A stretch of 64,000 bases of DNA from Brevibacterium casei CIP 102111 (GTDB taxonomy: Bacteria; Actinomycetota; Actinomycetes; Actinomycetales; Brevibacteriaceae). The DNA is taken from assembly GCF_900169275.1 (NCBI RefSeq), contig NZ_FXZC01000002.1, forward strand, positions 558,001-622,000, given 5' to 3'. Every line of letters begins with the position of its first letter. Positions within the stretch are counted from its first letter, which is position 1. Made by a program: the position numbers and the translations under genes. The notes under the pieces were generated by a model. The model saw only the letters and a program-made list of their open reading frames with translations, was not told the origin of the DNA and did no database searches. Positions 43,908-54,783 of the stretch are shown piece after piece.

Positions 43908-43971
43908 GAAGCCTCAATGTTCCGCAAAGGGGCCGCCGGATCAAGCGAATTCGCGTCCGTCATCCGGACAG

Positions 43972-43987
43972 TTACGGAACTGTTACG
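43972..43987. promoter_or_regulatory. GTTAC-N6-GTTAC direct repeat in divergent promoter
   Basis: Two GTTACG elements (43972-43977, 43983-43988) are 11 bases apart, one helical turn, in the gap between the alanine symporter (minus) and the SPFH gene (plus). OmpR-family response regulators of actinobacteria (MtrA, GlnR) bind tandem sites of this shape. Which gene it serves is unclear. Confidence 0.4.
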
Positions 43988-44049
43988 TGAGTCACATATT
44001 CGGTGGCACCAAATGATTCGAGACTCCCCCGGTGCCCTAAGCTGGCGTC

Positions 44050-45168
44050 ATGTCAGAGAACCATCCGCCGTCATTCCCGAACGATTCCGACCCCCGACCG
44101 CATCCGCCGGGGCAGGCCGGTCCCGGGCAGGTCGGCCCGACCGACCCCGGACGCGGACCCGGCACTCCCCCACGCGGCCGGGGCCCAGCGGGAGAGGCTC
44201 CGAACGATCATCGCGGACCCCTGCGTGACGGCCCGGGACGGCCCACCCGCATCGTCTCTCCCGAGGGTGAGCGGGTGCGCGAGCGGCCCGCAGGAGGGGT
44301 CTCCGGCTACTTCGCGATCGTCGCCGCCGTCGGACTGCTCATTCTCGCCGCGCTTCTCGCCCTCATCGGCTTCGGGCTGATGATCGCGCAGCAGCCGCTG
44401 GGGGTCATCCTCATCGTCCTCGGCGTCCTCGCCTTCATCGCCTCGATGTTCCTCTTCAAGGGATGCACCTCGGTGGCGCCCGGCCATGCCGTCGTCCTCC
44501 AGCTCTACGGCCGCTACGTCGGAACCGTGCGGCAGTCGGGGCTGCGCTTCGTCAATCCGCTCTATTCGAAGCAGCAGGTCTCGACGCGCATCCGCAACCA
44601 CGAGACGTCGACGCTCAAGGTCAACGACCTCGACGGCAATCCCATCGAGATCGGCGCCGTCGTCGTCTGGCAGGTCAGGGACACCGCGCAGGCCCTGTTC
44701 GAGGTCGACGACTTCGAGGAGTTCGTCGCGATCCAGGCCGAGACCGCCGTCCGCCATATTGCGAACTCGTACGCCTACGACTCCTCCGATCCGCGCCGCA
44801 TGTCCCTGCGCGACAACGCGGACGAGATCACCTCGAAGCTCTCCGAGGAGGTCGCCGCGCGCGTCGCCTCCGCCGGTGTGACGGTCATCGAGTCGCGGAT
44901 CACCCAGCTCGCCTATGCCCCGGAGATCGCCCGCGCGATGCTCCAGAGGCAGCAGGCGACCGCCGTCGTCGCCGCCCGCCAGCTCATCGTCGAAGGAGCC
45001 GTCGGGATGGTCGAGACCGCGATCGAGCAGATCGAGCGCCGCGACATCGTCACGCTCGGCCATGCCGAGCGCAGTGACCTCGTCACGAACCTCATGATCG
45101 TCCTCTGCGGAGACCAGGCGGCGCAGCCGACGATCAGCACGACGAGGAACCGACAGCCCGGCAGCTGA
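44050..45168 (+). CDS. SPFH/band 7 domain protein
   Basis: The 372-residue protein starts with about 75 Pro/Gly-rich disordered residues. Two adjacent membrane helices follow (YFAIVAAVGLLILAALLALI, PLGVILIVLGVLAFIASMFL), then an SPFH domain: GHAVVLQLYGRYVGTVRQSG, HETSTLKVNDLDGNPIEIGA, EEVAARVASAGVTVIESRIT and LAYAPEIARAMLQRQQATAV. Stomatin/flotillin-like proteins scaffold membrane microdomains. It stands alone; NfeD is not adjacent. A 23-bp terminator follows. Confidence 0.88.
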   Translation: MSENHPPSFPNDSDPRPHPPGQAGPGQVGPTDPGRGPGTPPRGRGPAGEAPNDHRGPLRDGPGRPTRIVSPEGERVRERPAGGVSGYFAIVAAVGLLILAALLALIGFGLMIAQQPLGVILIVLGVLAFIASMFLFKGCTSVAPGHAVVLQLYGRYVGTVRQSGLRFVNPLYSKQQVSTRIRNHETSTLKVNDLDGNPIEIGAVVVWQVRDTAQALFEVDDFEEFVAIQAETAVRHIANSYAYDSSDPRRMSLRDNADEITSKLSEEVAARVASAGVTVIESRITQLAYAPEIARAMLQRQQATAVVAARQLIVEGAVGMVETAIEQIERRDIVTLGHAERSDLVTNLMIVLCGDQAAQPTISTTRNRQPGS

Positions 45169-45200
45169 GAACCCCGCCAGAGGCCACAGGGCTCGATCCC

Positions 45201-45250
45201 CGCGCACAGAGAAGCGCCCCACCTGCTGGTGGGGCGCTTCTCTGTGCGCG
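45201..45250. terminator. Bidirectional terminator, 23-bp perfect stem
   Basis: A perfect inverted repeat with arms at 45201-45223 and 45228-45250 and a TGCT loop lies between the convergent SPFH gene and rne. The arms include CAGAGAAGCGCCCCACC. This is the longest uninterrupted stem in the window. Confidence 0.9.
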
Positions 45251-45288
45251 GTGCCGATTGCCGACGGTGCGGAGTCGGCGGTTCGGCC

Positions 45289-48210
45289 TCAGTCCTCGCC
45301 GATGATGACGAACGAGGTCGTCAGGGACTCCTGCGGGGTCTCGGCGGGCTTGTCCTTCTTCACCGGAGCCTTGCGCCGAGGTGCCGGCTCCTCAGCGGCC
45401 ACCGCGACCTTCGTCGTGGTGTCGGCACCGATCATCAGCGGCAGCTCCCCTGCCGGCTGCTCGGGCTCAGCTGCCGACGGTGCGGACTGTGCGAGCGACT
45501 CCGACTCGGTTTCCGTCGGCGGCTCGGGCTGGGCCTCCTCGACCGTGGACCCGGCCTTCGCGTCGTTCGTCGACTCGGCGTCGCGCTCGGACTTCGTCGA
45601 CCGCTTCCGTCCCCGCGACTTCGATCGGCCCTCGGACTTCCGCTCGGACCGGTTCGGCTGAGACTCCGAGACCTCGGACGGCTGCTGCGCGTCCGCCTCG
45701 GTCTCGTCGTCCTTCTTCAGGGTCGCCTTGGCGATCGCGGCGACCGCGGAGCGGGAGGCCTCATTGGCCGCCGCATCCGACTGCGACTCGGTCTCGGTCG
45801 ACTTCGCCGACGATCGGCGTTTGCGATCGCGCTTGCCGCCGGTCTCCGAGTTCGACGATCGTCCGCCGCGGTGGGCCTTCGAACCGTCCTCCTCCGAACC
45901 GGGCAGGAGCAGCCCGCGTCCGCTGAGGTCGGCACCGGCGGAGACCATCGACTCGGCCAGACCGGTGCCGATGCGCTTGCGCGTCATCTGGACGAGACCG
46001 AGCGAGGTCACCTCGGCGACCTGATGCTTCGTCCGGTCGCGACCGAGGCATTCGACGAGACGGCGCACGACGAGGTCGCGATTGGATTCGAGGACCATGT
46101 CGATGAAGTCGACGACGATGATGCCGCCGATGTCGCGCAGGCGCAGCTGGCGGATGACCTCCTCGGCGGCTTCGAGGTTGTTCCTCGTCACGGTCTCCTC
46201 GAGGTTGCCGCCGGCACCGGTGAACTTTCCGGTGTTGACGTCGATGACCGTCATCGCCTCGGTGCGGTCGATGACGAGCGAACCGCCCGAGGGCAGGTTG
46301 ACGGTGCGGTTGAGCGCCTTCTGGATCTGCTCCTCGACCCGGTAGTGGTCGAAGATCCCATCGTCCTCAGAGTACCGGTGGACCCGGTCGAGGAGGTCGG
46401 GGGCGACGGCTTCGACGTACTCGTGGATGGTGTTCCACGCGCCGTCGCCGTCGATGACGAGCGAGTTGAAGTCCTCGTTGAAGACGTCGCGGATGATGCG
46501 CACGATCATGTCCGGCTCGCTGTAGAGCAGCTGCGGGGCGAGCACCTTCGTCGACTTCGACTTCTTCTCGATGGTCTCCCACCGCTTCGTCAGGCGTTCG
46601 ACGTCCCGGCTGAGTTCCTTGTCGGTCGCGCCTTCGGCTGCGGTGCGGACGATGACGCCGTTGGAGTCGCCGACGAGCTCTTTGAGCAGCTTCTTCAGGC
46701 GGGCGCGTTCGACGTCGGGCAGCTTGCGGGAGATGCCGGTCATCGAGTTCCCGGGCACGTAGACGAGGAAGCGTCCCGGCAGGGAGATCTGACTCGTCAG
46801 ACGGGCGCCCTTGTGCCCGACCGGATCCTTCGTCACCTGGACGAGGACGGAGTCGCCGGGGCTGAGCGCCGTCTCGATCCGACGGGCCTTGCCGTCCATG
46901 CCGAGGGCGTCCCAGTTGACCTCACCGGCGTAGAGCACAGCGTTGCGGCCCTTGCCGATGTCGATGAACGCCGCCTCCATGCTCGGAAGCACGTTCTGGA
47001 CCTTGCCGAGGTAGACGTTGCCGATGAGCGAGGACTGCTGGCGGTTCTCCTTGAGATAGTGCTCGACGGCGATGCCGTCCTCGACGACGACGAGCTGGGT
47101 CTGGTCGCCGCTCTCGCGCACGAGCATCGTGCGATCGACGGACTCGCGGCGGGCGAGGAACTCGGCTTCGGTGATGACCGGGCGACGGCGTCCGGCCTCA
47201 CGGCCCTCCTTGCGGCGCTGACGCTTGGCCTCGAGGCGGGTCGAGCCCTTGAGCGAGGTGACCTCGTCGCCGTCGGACCCGCGCGAGCGGGAACGGCGAC
47301 GGCGGCGACGGCGCGAACCGCCGTCCTCGTCATCGTCGTCGGAGTCGCCGGTCCGGTCCTTCGGCGAGTCCTCATTCGCCTCGGCCTTCTCGGACCTCTC
47401 CGGCTTCTCGGACTCCTCACGCTCGGAGCTCTTCTCCGCCCTGCCGCCACGGCGCTTCGACCGGGAGGGACGCTCGTCCTCATCCTCGGTCTGCTCGGAC
47501 TCAGCGTCGTCACGGGCGTCGGCGTCATCGTCGCGGCTGCGCGAGCGGCGGCCGCGGCCGCCGCGGCGACGGCGCCGTCCGCCGGACTCGGAGTCCTCGT
47601 CCCGGTCGCCGCGGTCGTCGTCGCTGCGGTCGTCGTCGCTGCGCGAGTCCCGGTCCTCGGCGAGGTCGTCGTCCTCATCGTCGTAGTCGTCATCGACCGT
47701 GACGACCTCGGCGAGTTCGGCCTGGGGCACCTGGAAGATCAGGCCGCCGTGCTGCGGAACGGCGGGGGCAGGGCGGCTCGCGGGTTCGGCCGGCTGCGGG
47801 GCGGCGGGAGCGGCGAAGGGGTTGCGGGGATCGAATGCGGGGGCCTGCGGGCGGGCCGGTGCATCGGCGGCGTCCTCCTCGGCGTCGGCGTCGGACTCGG
47901 ATCCGTCCGACCCGGTGCGGTCCGTCTCGCGGACGAACTCCTCGAAGACGAGCCCACGGTTGGCCACCGCCTCACGGGCCCGCTTCGGGCCGCGACGGCT
48001 GCGGGGACGGGAGTCCTCGCCGTCCTCGTCGGGGTTCTCCCGCAGGGAGCCTGCCGCATCGGCGAGGCTGTCGAGCTCTTCGCGCACCTTGTCGTCGACC
48101 TGGTGGTCGGCGCTGCGCGCGGCATTCGCGGACTCCTGCAGATCGGCGAGATCGGCGAGGATGCCCTCAGTGGCATCCGATGTGCCGTTGTCGTTCGTCG
48201 AATCGTTCAT
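45289..48210 (-). CDS. rne: Ribonuclease E/G
   Basis: 973 residues. About 1-390 is a charged, disordered arm rich in Arg/Glu/Asp/Ser, next comes the catalytic core with an S1 domain (SLIGNVYLGKVQNVLPSMEA, FIDIGKGRNAVLYAGEVNW), then a second disordered arm from about 780. Catalytic Asp657 (TVIDVNTGKFTG) and Asp701 (VVDFIDM) correspond to E. coli D303 and D346. The zinc-link CxxC that other RNase E proteins have just before SGRG is missing: here Gly759 and Leu762 replace both cysteines. Start 48210 with AGGAG upstream; a start at 48300 is less likely. Initiates mRNA decay and rRNA maturation. Confidence 0.94.
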   Translation of the reverse strand: MNDSTNDNGTSDATEGILADLADLQESANAARSADHQVDDKVREELDSLADAAGSLRENPDEDGEDSRPRSRRGPKRAREAVANRGLVFEEFVRETDRTGSDGSESDADAEEDAADAPARPQAPAFDPRNPFAAPAAPQPAEPASRPAPAVPQHGGLIFQVPQAELAEVVTVDDDYDDEDDDLAEDRDSRSDDDRSDDDRGDRDEDSESGGRRRRRGGRGRRSRSRDDDADARDDAESEQTEDEDERPSRSKRRGGRAEKSSEREESEKPERSEKAEANEDSPKDRTGDSDDDDEDGGSRRRRRRRSRSRGSDGDEVTSLKGSTRLEAKRQRRKEGREAGRRRPVITEAEFLARRESVDRTMLVRESGDQTQLVVVEDGIAVEHYLKENRQQSSLIGNVYLGKVQNVLPSMEAAFIDIGKGRNAVLYAGEVNWDALGMDGKARRIETALSPGDSVLVQVTKDPVGHKGARLTSQISLPGRFLVYVPGNSMTGISRKLPDVERARLKKLLKELVGDSNGVIVRTAAEGATDKELSRDVERLTKRWETIEKKSKSTKVLAPQLLYSEPDMIVRIIRDVFNEDFNSLVIDGDGAWNTIHEYVEAVAPDLLDRVHRYSEDDGIFDHYRVEEQIQKALNRTVNLPSGGSLVIDRTEAMTVIDVNTGKFTGAGGNLEETVTRNNLEAAEEVIRQLRLRDIGGIIVVDFIDMVLESNRDLVVRRLVECLGRDRTKHQVAEVTSLGLVQMTRKRIGTGLAESMVSAGADLSGRGLLLPGSEEDGSKAHRGGRSSNSETGGKRDRKRRSSAKSTETESQSDAAANEASRSAVAAIAKATLKKDDETEADAQQPSEVSESQPNRSERKSEGRSKSRGRKRSTKSERDAESTNDAKAGSTVEEAQPEPPTETESESLAQSAPSAAEPEQPAGELPLMIGADTTTKVAVAAEEPAPRRKAPVKKDKPAETPQESLTTSFVIIGED

Positions 48211-48513
48211 GATCACTCCTGGACCGGTGCCTCCGTCCACACCACACGGATGACCGGTGTCCTGCATGGCCCGTGTCGGGCCGAAACCTGTGGATGTCAT
48301 CCCGGGCTCGCGCTCAGCGCGTTGGCTCAGGATGCTGCCTCATCTTCGTGTCGACCTGCGAGGCCGTTCCCTCGACTCGGTGGAGGCACGTCTCCCGCCC
48401 GGTGTGAGGGCGAGTATCCGTCGCACCATTATGTCACAGTTTCTCCTGTCATCTGCGGTGCGAGGGGCTGTGCGCGGTTTGCCGCGGACCCCGCGGCCAG
48501 GCATGCTTGAGGG
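48211..48513. other. Divergent intergenic region of rne and the VKOR gene
   Basis: About 300 bases. A -10-like CATAAT on the minus strand (48428-48433) would give rne a 5' leader near 210 bases, and RNase E leaders are known to be autoregulatory in E. coli. Small inverted repeats occur (GGCCC/GGGCC near 48270, CCGCGG/CCGCGG near 48485). No gene is evident. Confidence 0.35.
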
Positions 48514-49176
48514 GTGAACACCGCACACGCGCCCGCAGACGACGACCTGGCCGACGACATCGCTCCAGCAGCACCGACGAGGTCGTGGGTGCTGCGGCCG
48601 ACGGCCTTGGGGATCTTCCTCATCGTCGGCTCCGTCATCGGCTTCCTCGCCTCCTTCGCCCTCGCCGTCGAGAAGTACGAGAAGCTCGAGAACCCCGAAG
48701 CGGCGCTCTCGTGCGACCTCAACCCGTTCTTCTCGTGCGGTTCGGTCATGGAGTGGCCGCAGAGCCAGCTCTTCGGCTTCCCCAATCAGCTCATCGGCGT
48801 CGCCGCGTTCATCTTCCCGCTCCTCCTCGGCGTCCTCCTCGTCGCGAAGGCGCGGATCCCCGCCTGGGTGATGATCGGGCTCAACATCGGCCTCGCCCTC
48901 GGCGTCGCTCTCGTCATGTTCCTCTTCTACACCTCGATCTACGTCATCGGCGTCGGCTGCCCGTGGTGCATGGTCGTGTGGACCGTGACGATCCCGATGT
49001 TCTGCGCCGTCACCGCGCACAACGCCCTGGCCGGCAGCTTCGGTCGCGGCGTGCGCGACAGTGCGATCGTCCGCGTGCTCGCGAAGGAGAACATCGCGAT
49101 CGCCGTCGTCTGGCTGCTCATCATCGCCTTCTGCGTCGTCGTCCAGTTCTGGAACTTCTTCTCGACGCTTCTCTGA
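48514..49176 (+). CDS. Vitamin K epoxide reductase-family protein
   Basis: 220 residues, GTG start with TTGAGGGG upstream. After a disordered 25-residue start come five membrane helices. The loop cysteines Cys67 and Cys75 (LSCDLNPFFSCGSVM) and the active-site C149-P-W-C152 (GVGCPWCMVVW) are all present. Bacterial VKOR homologues reoxidise DsbA-like thiol oxidases outside the membrane using quinone. No fused or adjacent DsbA is seen here. Confidence 0.92.
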   Translation: MNTAHAPADDDLADDIAPAAPTRSWVLRPTALGIFLIVGSVIGFLASFALAVEKYEKLENPEAALSCDLNPFFSCGSVMEWPQSQLFGFPNQLIGVAAFIFPLLLGVLLVAKARIPAWVMIGLNIGLALGVALVMFLFYTSIYVIGVGCPWCMVVWTVTIPMFCAVTAHNALAGSFGRGVRDSAIVRVLAKENIAIAVVWLLIIAFCVVVQFWNFFSTLL

Positions 49177-49250
49177 GTCCCATCCTCCCGCCGAGGCGGC
49201 CGCCCGGTCTCCGGTGCCGCCGAGGGTCAGGTTCGGACCCCAGACAGCAA

Positions 49251-49284
49251 CGTGCCCCGCAGGTCGGCTGACCTGCGGGGCACG
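49251..49284. terminator. Bidirectional terminator between VKOR and ndk genes
   Basis: A perfect 15-bp stem (CGTGCCCCGCAGGTC with its complement) has a four-base GGCT loop and sits ten bases past the ndk stop. Both convergent genes should use it. Confidence 0.88.
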
Positions 49285-49294
49285 TGTGCGTGGC

Positions 49295-49708
49295 TCAGTT
49301 GGGGAACCAGATGGCGATCTCGCGCTCGGCCGATTCCTCGGAGTCGGAGCCGTGGACGAGGTTCTTCTGCACCTTCTCACCCCAGTCGCGGCCGAGGTCG
49401 CCGCGGATCGTGCCGGGGGCGGCCGCCGTCGGGTCGGTCGCCCCGGCCAGCGAGCGGAAGCCGGGGATGACGCCCTGCCCGGAGGCGATGATCGAGACGA
49501 TCGGGCCCTCGGACATGAAGTCGACGAGCGGCTGGTAGAACGGCTTGCCCTCATGCTCGGCGTAGTGGGCGGCGAGTTCCTCGGCGGTGGCGGTGCGCAG
49601 GCTCAGCGCATCGATCGTGTAGCCCTTGGCCTCGATGCGGGAGAGGATCTGTCCGACGAGTCCCCGGGCGACTCCGTCGGGCTTGATGAGGATGAGCGTG
49701 CGTTCCAT
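49295..49708 (-). CDS. ndk: Nucleoside diphosphate kinase
   Basis: 137 residues: [20 protein letters not shown] at the start and catalytic His119 in [20 protein letters not shown]. The substrate loop reads [17 protein letters not shown] rather than the more usual GxNVVxxWRxLMGxTxP, a modest divergence. Start 49708 with GGAAGGA upstream; an ATG at 49735 adds nine residues. It equilibrates nucleoside triphosphates. Confidence 0.95.
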   Translation of the reverse strand: MERTLILIKPDGVARGLVGQILSRIEAKGYTIDALSLRTATAEELAAHYAEHEGKPFYQPLVDFMSEGPIVSIIASGQGVIPGFRSLAGATDPTAAAPGTIRGDLGRDWGEKVQKNLVHGSDSEESAEREIAIWFPN

Positions 49709-49775
49709 TCCGGTCCTTCCGGTCGATGAGATCAACGTTGGACAGTGTACCCGGGCGGTTCCCGGCGATGACCGC

Positions 49776-50141
49776 TCACGCGCGTTCGGCGACCTCGCGG
49801 TCGATGCGCGCCGACCAGTAGACGGCCACGGCGTACATCGCGACGAAGATGGCCGCGACGAAGAACATCGCCGGAATGACGAAGCCGGTGGCCACGAGGA
49901 GCACCTGGACGAGCCACCCGATCGCCGCCCCGGGGCGGCGCTGCCCGATCTGCCGCGGCAGGAGGACGACGGCGACGATCGCGACGACGGCGATGATCGA
50001 GGCGCCGACGAGCAGCTGGGTGAGTGTGAGCGTGCCGTTGGTCTTCACCGTCAGTCCGTACGCGGTCAGTGCCGCGAAGTAGACGACGACGAGTTCGCAG
50101 ATGAGGATCGACCCGGCGAGCACGGGGTACTTCGACTTCAT
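49776..50141 (-). CDS. DUF4233 membrane protein
   Basis: 121 residues with four membrane segments: [60 protein letters not shown] and [20 protein letters not shown]. The spot after folC and before ndk, and the ILICE..V..F..L pattern of helix 1, match the DUF4233 family of actinobacteria. The function is unknown. Start 50141 overlaps the folC stop as ATGA. Confidence 0.82.
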   Translation of the reverse strand: MKSKYPVLAGSILICELVVVYFAALTAYGLTVKTNGTLTLTQLLVGASIIAVVAIVAVVLLPRQIGQRRPGAAIGWLVQVLLVATGFVIPAMFFVAAIFVAMYAVAVYWSARIDREVAERA

Positions 50142-51508
50142 TCGGCCTCCTCCCGTCCCAGCAGCAGGCGGGCCTCGGCGACGGTGTAGAGCGAGCCGGT
50201 GACGACGACGCCGGGGCGCTCCGCATCGGCGGCGGCGACGAGGTCGAGGGCCTTCATCAGGGCCGCGTTGAGGTCGGGGGCGGTGAGGACGGCGTCCTCG
50301 TCGACCCATTCCCGGGCCGCCTCGGCGAGGGTGTCGATGTCGAGGGCCCGGTCGCTCACCGGGGCGGTGACGACGAAGGCGTCCGCAGACCGGTGGAGGG
50401 CCTCGAGCACCCCGTGGACGTCCTTGTCGGCGAGCATGCCGAGGACGATGACGGTGTAGTCGAAGTCGAACGCCTCGGCAATCGTCTCGGCGAGCACCGC
50501 TGCGGCGTCGGGGTTGTGCGCGCCGTCGACGAGGACCGCGGGTCCGGTGCGCACGAGTTCGGCGCGTCCGGGCGAGGTGACATGGGAGAGTCCTTCGGCG
50601 ACGGTGTCGCGGTCGAGGGGTTTGTCCTCATCGCCGAGGAAGGTCTCCGCGGCGACGAGGGCGACGGCGGCGTTGTGCGCCTGATGCTCCCCGTGCAGGG
50701 GCAGGAAGAGGTCCGAGTAGACGTCGCGCAGACCCTGGACCGTGATGAGCTGGCCGTCGACGGCGCGCTGGCGCTCGAGGAGGCGGAAGTTCCGGTCCTC
50801 GACGAGGGTGGGCACGCTGCGTTCGGCGGCTTCGGCATCGAGGACGGTCAGCGCCTCGTCCTCCTGGAGGGCGATGACGGCGGTCGGCTCGGGGGCAGGG
50901 CTGGGATCGACGGTGCGGTCGAGGATGCCGGCCTTCGTCCGGGCGATCTCTGCCAGCGTGTCGCCGAGGAACGCCTGATGGTCCATGCCGATGCGCGTGA
51001 ACACGCAGACCTCGGCATCGGCGACGTTGGTCGAGTCCCACTCCCCTCCCATGCCGACTTCGGCGACGACGACATCGACGGGGGCGTCGGCGAAGATCGC
51101 GAACGCGAGGATCGTGAGCACCTCGAAGTAGGTGAGGGTCGCCCGGCCCGCCTCGGCGAGTTCGGCGTCGACGATGTCGAGGTACGGGGCGATCTCGTCG
51201 AAGATCCGCACGAAGTCCTCATCGGCGACCGGGTGGCCGTCGACGGAGACCCGCTCGGTCACCGAATGCAGGTGGGGGCTGGTGAAGCGTCCCACCCGCA
51301 GGTCGTGGGCGGTGAGGATCGCATCGATCATCCGCGCCGTCGACGTCTTGCCGTTCGTCCCGGTCACCGTGATGACCGGAGCTGCCCGGTGGATGTCGCC
51401 GAGGAGTTCGACGGCGCGCTTCGTCGCGTCGAGGCGGACCTCGACCTGGGTCTCCCCTGCCCGGGTGAGCAGGGTCGCGTACACCCGGGTGAGCTCGTCG
51501 GCGCTCAT
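50138..51508 (-). CDS. folC: Folylpolyglutamate/dihydrofolate synthase
   Basis: 456 residues of the Mur ligase superfamily. P-loop [18 protein letters not shown] at about 48-65, [40 protein letters not shown] and [15 protein letters not shown] are diagnostic. It adds glutamate to folates and may also make dihydrofolate. Start 51508 overlaps the ileS stop by four bases. In many actinobacteria folC follows valS; here it follows ileS. Confidence 0.95.
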   Translation of the reverse strand: MSADELTRVYATLLTRAGETQVEVRLDATKRAVELLGDIHRAAPVITVTGTNGKTSTARMIDAILTAHDLRVGRFTSPHLHSVTERVSVDGHPVADEDFVRIFDEIAPYLDIVDAELAEAGRATLTYFEVLTILAFAIFADAPVDVVVAEVGMGGEWDSTNVADAEVCVFTRIGMDHQAFLGDTLAEIARTKAGILDRTVDPSPAPEPTAVIALQEDEALTVLDAEAAERSVPTLVEDRNFRLLERQRAVDGQLITVQGLRDVYSDLFLPLHGEHQAHNAAVALVAAETFLGDEDKPLDRDTVAEGLSHVTSPGRAELVRTGPAVLVDGAHNPDAAAVLAETIAEAFDFDYTVIVLGMLADKDVHGVLEALHRSADAFVVTAPVSDRALDIDTLAEAAREWVDEDAVLTAPDLNAALMKALDLVAAADAERPGVVVTGSLYTVAEARLLLGREEAE

Positions 51509-54500
51509 GCCCGCACCACCGAGATCCGGGTGCCCGAGGGAAGCTCCTCGGGGGCGAAGACCTCGGCGGCCCCATCGAGGGACGCGAAGTCGAGCCCGGT
51601 GGCCAGGGTCTCTGCGCTGATGAGGTCCCGGTGGGCGCCGAGCGCCTCGGCGACGGAGTCCTCGGCCTCGATGACGACGGTGATCCTGTCGGCGACGTTG
51701 AGGTCGAGCTGCTTGCGGATGCCCTGGATCGCGCGCACGGTGTCACGGGCCACGCCCTCGGCCTCGAGCTCCGGGGTGACCCGGGTGTCGAGGGCGAGGA
51801 AGCCCGAGTCGAGGGCGGCGAGCTCCATGCCGTCGGAGCCGGATTCGGCCACCGACTCGAGCGTGTACTCGCCCTCGACGAGGTCGACTCCCCCGCTCGT
51901 CACGGTGCCGTCTGCGCCGACCGACCAGTCCCCGGTCTTCGAGCCCTTGATCGCGGCCTGGACCTGCTTGCCCAGACGCGGTCCCGCGGCACGGGCGTTG
52001 ACGACGAGGTTCTGGGTGAGCGAGAAGCCTGCTGCCTCCGCCTCGGCGAGGTCGAGCGATTCGACCTCCCTGACGTTGAGCTCGTCGGCGATGATCGCGG
52101 TGAACTCGGACCCCAGATGCTCGCCGCTGGCGACGACGAGGCGGCTGAGCGGCAGGCGCACCCGCAGGCGGTTGGCCTTGCGCACCGACGAGGCGGTCGA
52201 ACTGATGTCGCGGGTGAGATCCATCGCGGCGACGAGGTCGGCGTCGGCCGGGAACTCGGAGGCATCCGGGTAGTCCTCGAGGTGGACGGAGCGGTTGCCG
52301 GTGAGTCCGCGGTAGATCTCCTCGACCGTGAACGGCAGCAGCGGGGCTGCGACTCGGCAGAAGGCCTCGAGGCACGTGTAGAGGACGTCGAAGGTCTCAT
52401 GCGTCTCGGCGCCGCCGTCCCAGAAGCGGCGCCGGGACCGGCGCACGTACCAGTTGGTGAGCATGTCGAGGTAGCTGCGGACGATCTCGCAGGCCGCCCA
52501 CACGTCGAAGTCGTCCATCGCCGCAGCGAAGTCGACGATGAGGTCATGGGTCTTCGCGAGCAGGTAGCGGTCGAGGACCTGGGAGGAGTCGAAGCGCTTC
52601 TGCGCGCGGTAGCCGCTGCGATCCTCGCCGGCATCCTCCCCCGCGGCGTCGGCCGTGTTGGAGTAGGTCGCGAAGAACTGCCATGTGTTCCACAGCGGGA
52701 GGACGACCTGGCGCACGGCGTCGCGGATGCCCTGTTCGGTGACGACGAGGTTGCCGCCGCGCAGGATGGACGAGGCCATGAGGAACCAGCGCATCGCGTC
52801 CGAGCCGTCGCGGTCGAAGACCTCGTTGACGTCGGGGTAGTTGCGCAGGGACTTCGACATCTTCTGCCCGTCGGAGCCGAGCACGATGCCGTGGGAGATG
52901 ACGTTGCGGAAGGCGGGCCGGTCGAAGATCGCGGTGGCGAGGACGTGGAGGAGGTAGAACCATCCGCGGGTCTGGCCGATGTACTCGACGATGAAGTCCG
53001 CCGGGAAGTGGTTGTCGAACCATTCCGCGTTCTCGAACGGGTAGTGGACCTGGGCGTAGCTCATCGACCCCGAGTCGAACCACACGTCGAAGATCTCCGG
53101 GATCCGGCGCATCGTCGACTTCCCCGTCGGGTCGTCGGGGTTCGGGCGGGTGAGGTCGTCGACCCACGGGCGGTGGAGGTCGACCTCGCCCCTGTCGTTG
53201 ACCGGGAGGCGGCCGAAGTCGGCTTCGATCTCCGCGAGCGAGCCGTAGACGTCGGTGCGCGGGTAGGAGGGATCGTCGGAGATCCACACCGGGATCGGCG
53301 ATCCCCAGAAGCGGTTGCGCGAGATCGACCAGTCGCGGGCGTTCTCGAGCCACTTGCCGAACTGGCCGTACTTGACGTTCTCGGGCACCCAGTTGATCTG
53401 CTCGTTGAGTTCGACCATGCGGTCCTTGAACTCGGTGACGCGGACGAACCAGGACGACACGGCCCGGTAGATGAGCGGGTTGCGGCAGCGCCAGCAGTGC
53501 GGGTACGAGTGCTCGTAGCTCTCGTGGCGCACGAGCAGGGCGTTGCGGCCGGCGAGCGGGCCGGTGTGGTCTCGCAGGTCGCGGATGATCTGGCGATTGG
53601 CGTCGAAGACCTGCTGCCCCTCGTAGTCGGGGACGGTCGAGTCGAAGAGGCCCGCGTCGTCGACGGGGCGCACGGCGAGGATGCCGTAGGAGTCGGTGAG
53701 CTCCTTGTCCTCCTCACCGAAGGCCGGCGACTGGTGGACGATGCCGGTGCCGTCCTCGGTGGTGACGAAGTCGGCGGAGAGGATCGTGTGCATCCGCTGC
53801 CCGTAGTCGTCCTGGCGCGCCTCGAAGTAGGGGAACGGCGGTTCGTACTCGCGTCCGACGAGCTCGCCGGCGGGGAACGTGCGGAGGATCTCCGGGTTCT
53901 CCCCGAGTTCACGGGCGTAGGCGCTCAGGCGCGCCTCGGCGAGGATGAGGGTCTTGCCCTGGAGTTCGGGCGCACCGTCGTCACCGGCGACGACGGCGAC
54001 GAGCGGGATCTCCGGGTTGACGGCCACGGCCTGGTTCGACGGCACCGTCCACGGGGTCGTCGTCCAGATGAGGACCCATTCGTCGGCGTCGACGAGTTTG
54101 TACCCGATCGTCACCGCCGGGTCCTGACGCATCTTGTAGACGTCGTCGTCCATCCGCAGCTCGTGGCTCGAGAGCGGGGTCTGGTCCTTCCAGCAGTAGG
54201 GCAGGACGCGGTAGCCCTCGTAGACGAGGCCCTTGTCCCAGAGCTGCTTGAACGCCCAGATGACGCTCTCCATGTAGTTGACGTCGAGCGTCTTGTAGTC
54301 GTTGTCGAAGTCGACCCAGCGTCCCTGGCGGGTGACGTACTCCTCCCACTCCTTCGTATAGCGCAGCACGGAGGCGCGGCACGCGTCGTTGAAGGCGGCG
54401 AGTCCCATCCGGCCGATCTCGGACTTGTCGGTGATGCCGAGCTGGCGTTCGGCCTCGAGCTCGGCGGGCAGGCCGTGGGTGTCCCAGCCGAACCGGCGGT

Positions 54501-54783
54501 CGACCTTCTTCCCCCGCATCGTCTGGAACCGCGGCACGACGTCCTTGACGTATCCGGTGAGGAGGTGACCGTAGTGGGGCAGGCCGTTGGCGAAGGGAGG
54601 GCCGTCGTAGAAGACGAACTCGTTCGAGCCGTTCTCGCCCGGGTCGCGCTCGTCGATCGAGGCCTGGAAGGTGTCGTCCTGCTTCCAGTACTCGAGCACG
54701 GCGCGCTCGATCTCCGGGAAGTTCGGGGAGGCGCTGAGGCCGAATGCGGAGGTCGAGACCTTGGGGTAGAGCGGTTGCGTCAT
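51505..54783 (-). CDS. ileS: Isoleucyl-tRNA synthetase
   Basis: 1092 residues. Class I signature HYGH at 70-73 ([10 protein letters not shown]) and KMSKS at 641-645. Editing-domain motifs [19 protein letters not shown] and [20 protein letters not shown] are present, and the C-terminal part lacks a cysteine zinc finger, as in the long eukaryote-like IleRS type that is often mupirocin-tolerant. Expression is controlled by a T-box leader. The stop overlaps folC. Confidence 0.97.
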   Translation of the reverse strand: MTQPLYPKVSTSAFGLSASPNFPEIERAVLEYWKQDDTFQASIDERDPGENGSNEFVFYDGPPFANGLPHYGHLLTGYVKDVVPRFQTMRGKKVDRRFGWDTHGLPAELEAERQLGITDKSEIGRMGLAAFNDACRASVLRYTKEWEEYVTRQGRWVDFDNDYKTLDVNYMESVIWAFKQLWDKGLVYEGYRVLPYCWKDQTPLSSHELRMDDDVYKMRQDPAVTIGYKLVDADEWVLIWTTTPWTVPSNQAVAVNPEIPLVAVVAGDDGAPELQGKTLILAEARLSAYARELGENPEILRTFPAGELVGREYEPPFPYFEARQDDYGQRMHTILSADFVTTEDGTGIVHQSPAFGEEDKELTDSYGILAVRPVDDAGLFDSTVPDYEGQQVFDANRQIIRDLRDHTGPLAGRNALLVRHESYEHSYPHCWRCRNPLIYRAVSSWFVRVTEFKDRMVELNEQINWVPENVKYGQFGKWLENARDWSISRNRFWGSPIPVWISDDPSYPRTDVYGSLAEIEADFGRLPVNDRGEVDLHRPWVDDLTRPNPDDPTGKSTMRRIPEIFDVWFDSGSMSYAQVHYPFENAEWFDNHFPADFIVEYIGQTRGWFYLLHVLATAIFDRPAFRNVISHGIVLGSDGQKMSKSLRNYPDVNEVFDRDGSDAMRWFLMASSILRGGNLVVTEQGIRDAVRQVVLPLWNTWQFFATYSNTADAAGEDAGEDRSGYRAQKRFDSSQVLDRYLLAKTHDLIVDFAAAMDDFDVWAACEIVRSYLDMLTNWYVRRSRRRFWDGGAETHETFDVLYTCLEAFCRVAAPLLPFTVEEIYRGLTGNRSVHLEDYPDASEFPADADLVAAMDLTRDISSTASSVRKANRLRVRLPLSRLVVASGEHLGSEFTAIIADELNVREVESLDLAEAEAAGFSLTQNLVVNARAAGPRLGKQVQAAIKGSKTGDWSVGADGTVTSGGVDLVEGEYTLESVAESGSDGMELAALDSGFLALDTRVTPELEAEGVARDTVRAIQGIRKQLDLNVADRITVVIEAEDSVAEALGAHRDLISAETLATGLDFASLDGAAEVFAPEELPSGTRISVVRA

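Noticed and set aside
45229..48510. A 1093-codon plus-strand frame opposite rne
   Set aside because: It is antisense to a clear RNase E, has Leu/Arg/Gly-heavy composition without domains and reads through a terminator; such frames arise from high third-position GC.
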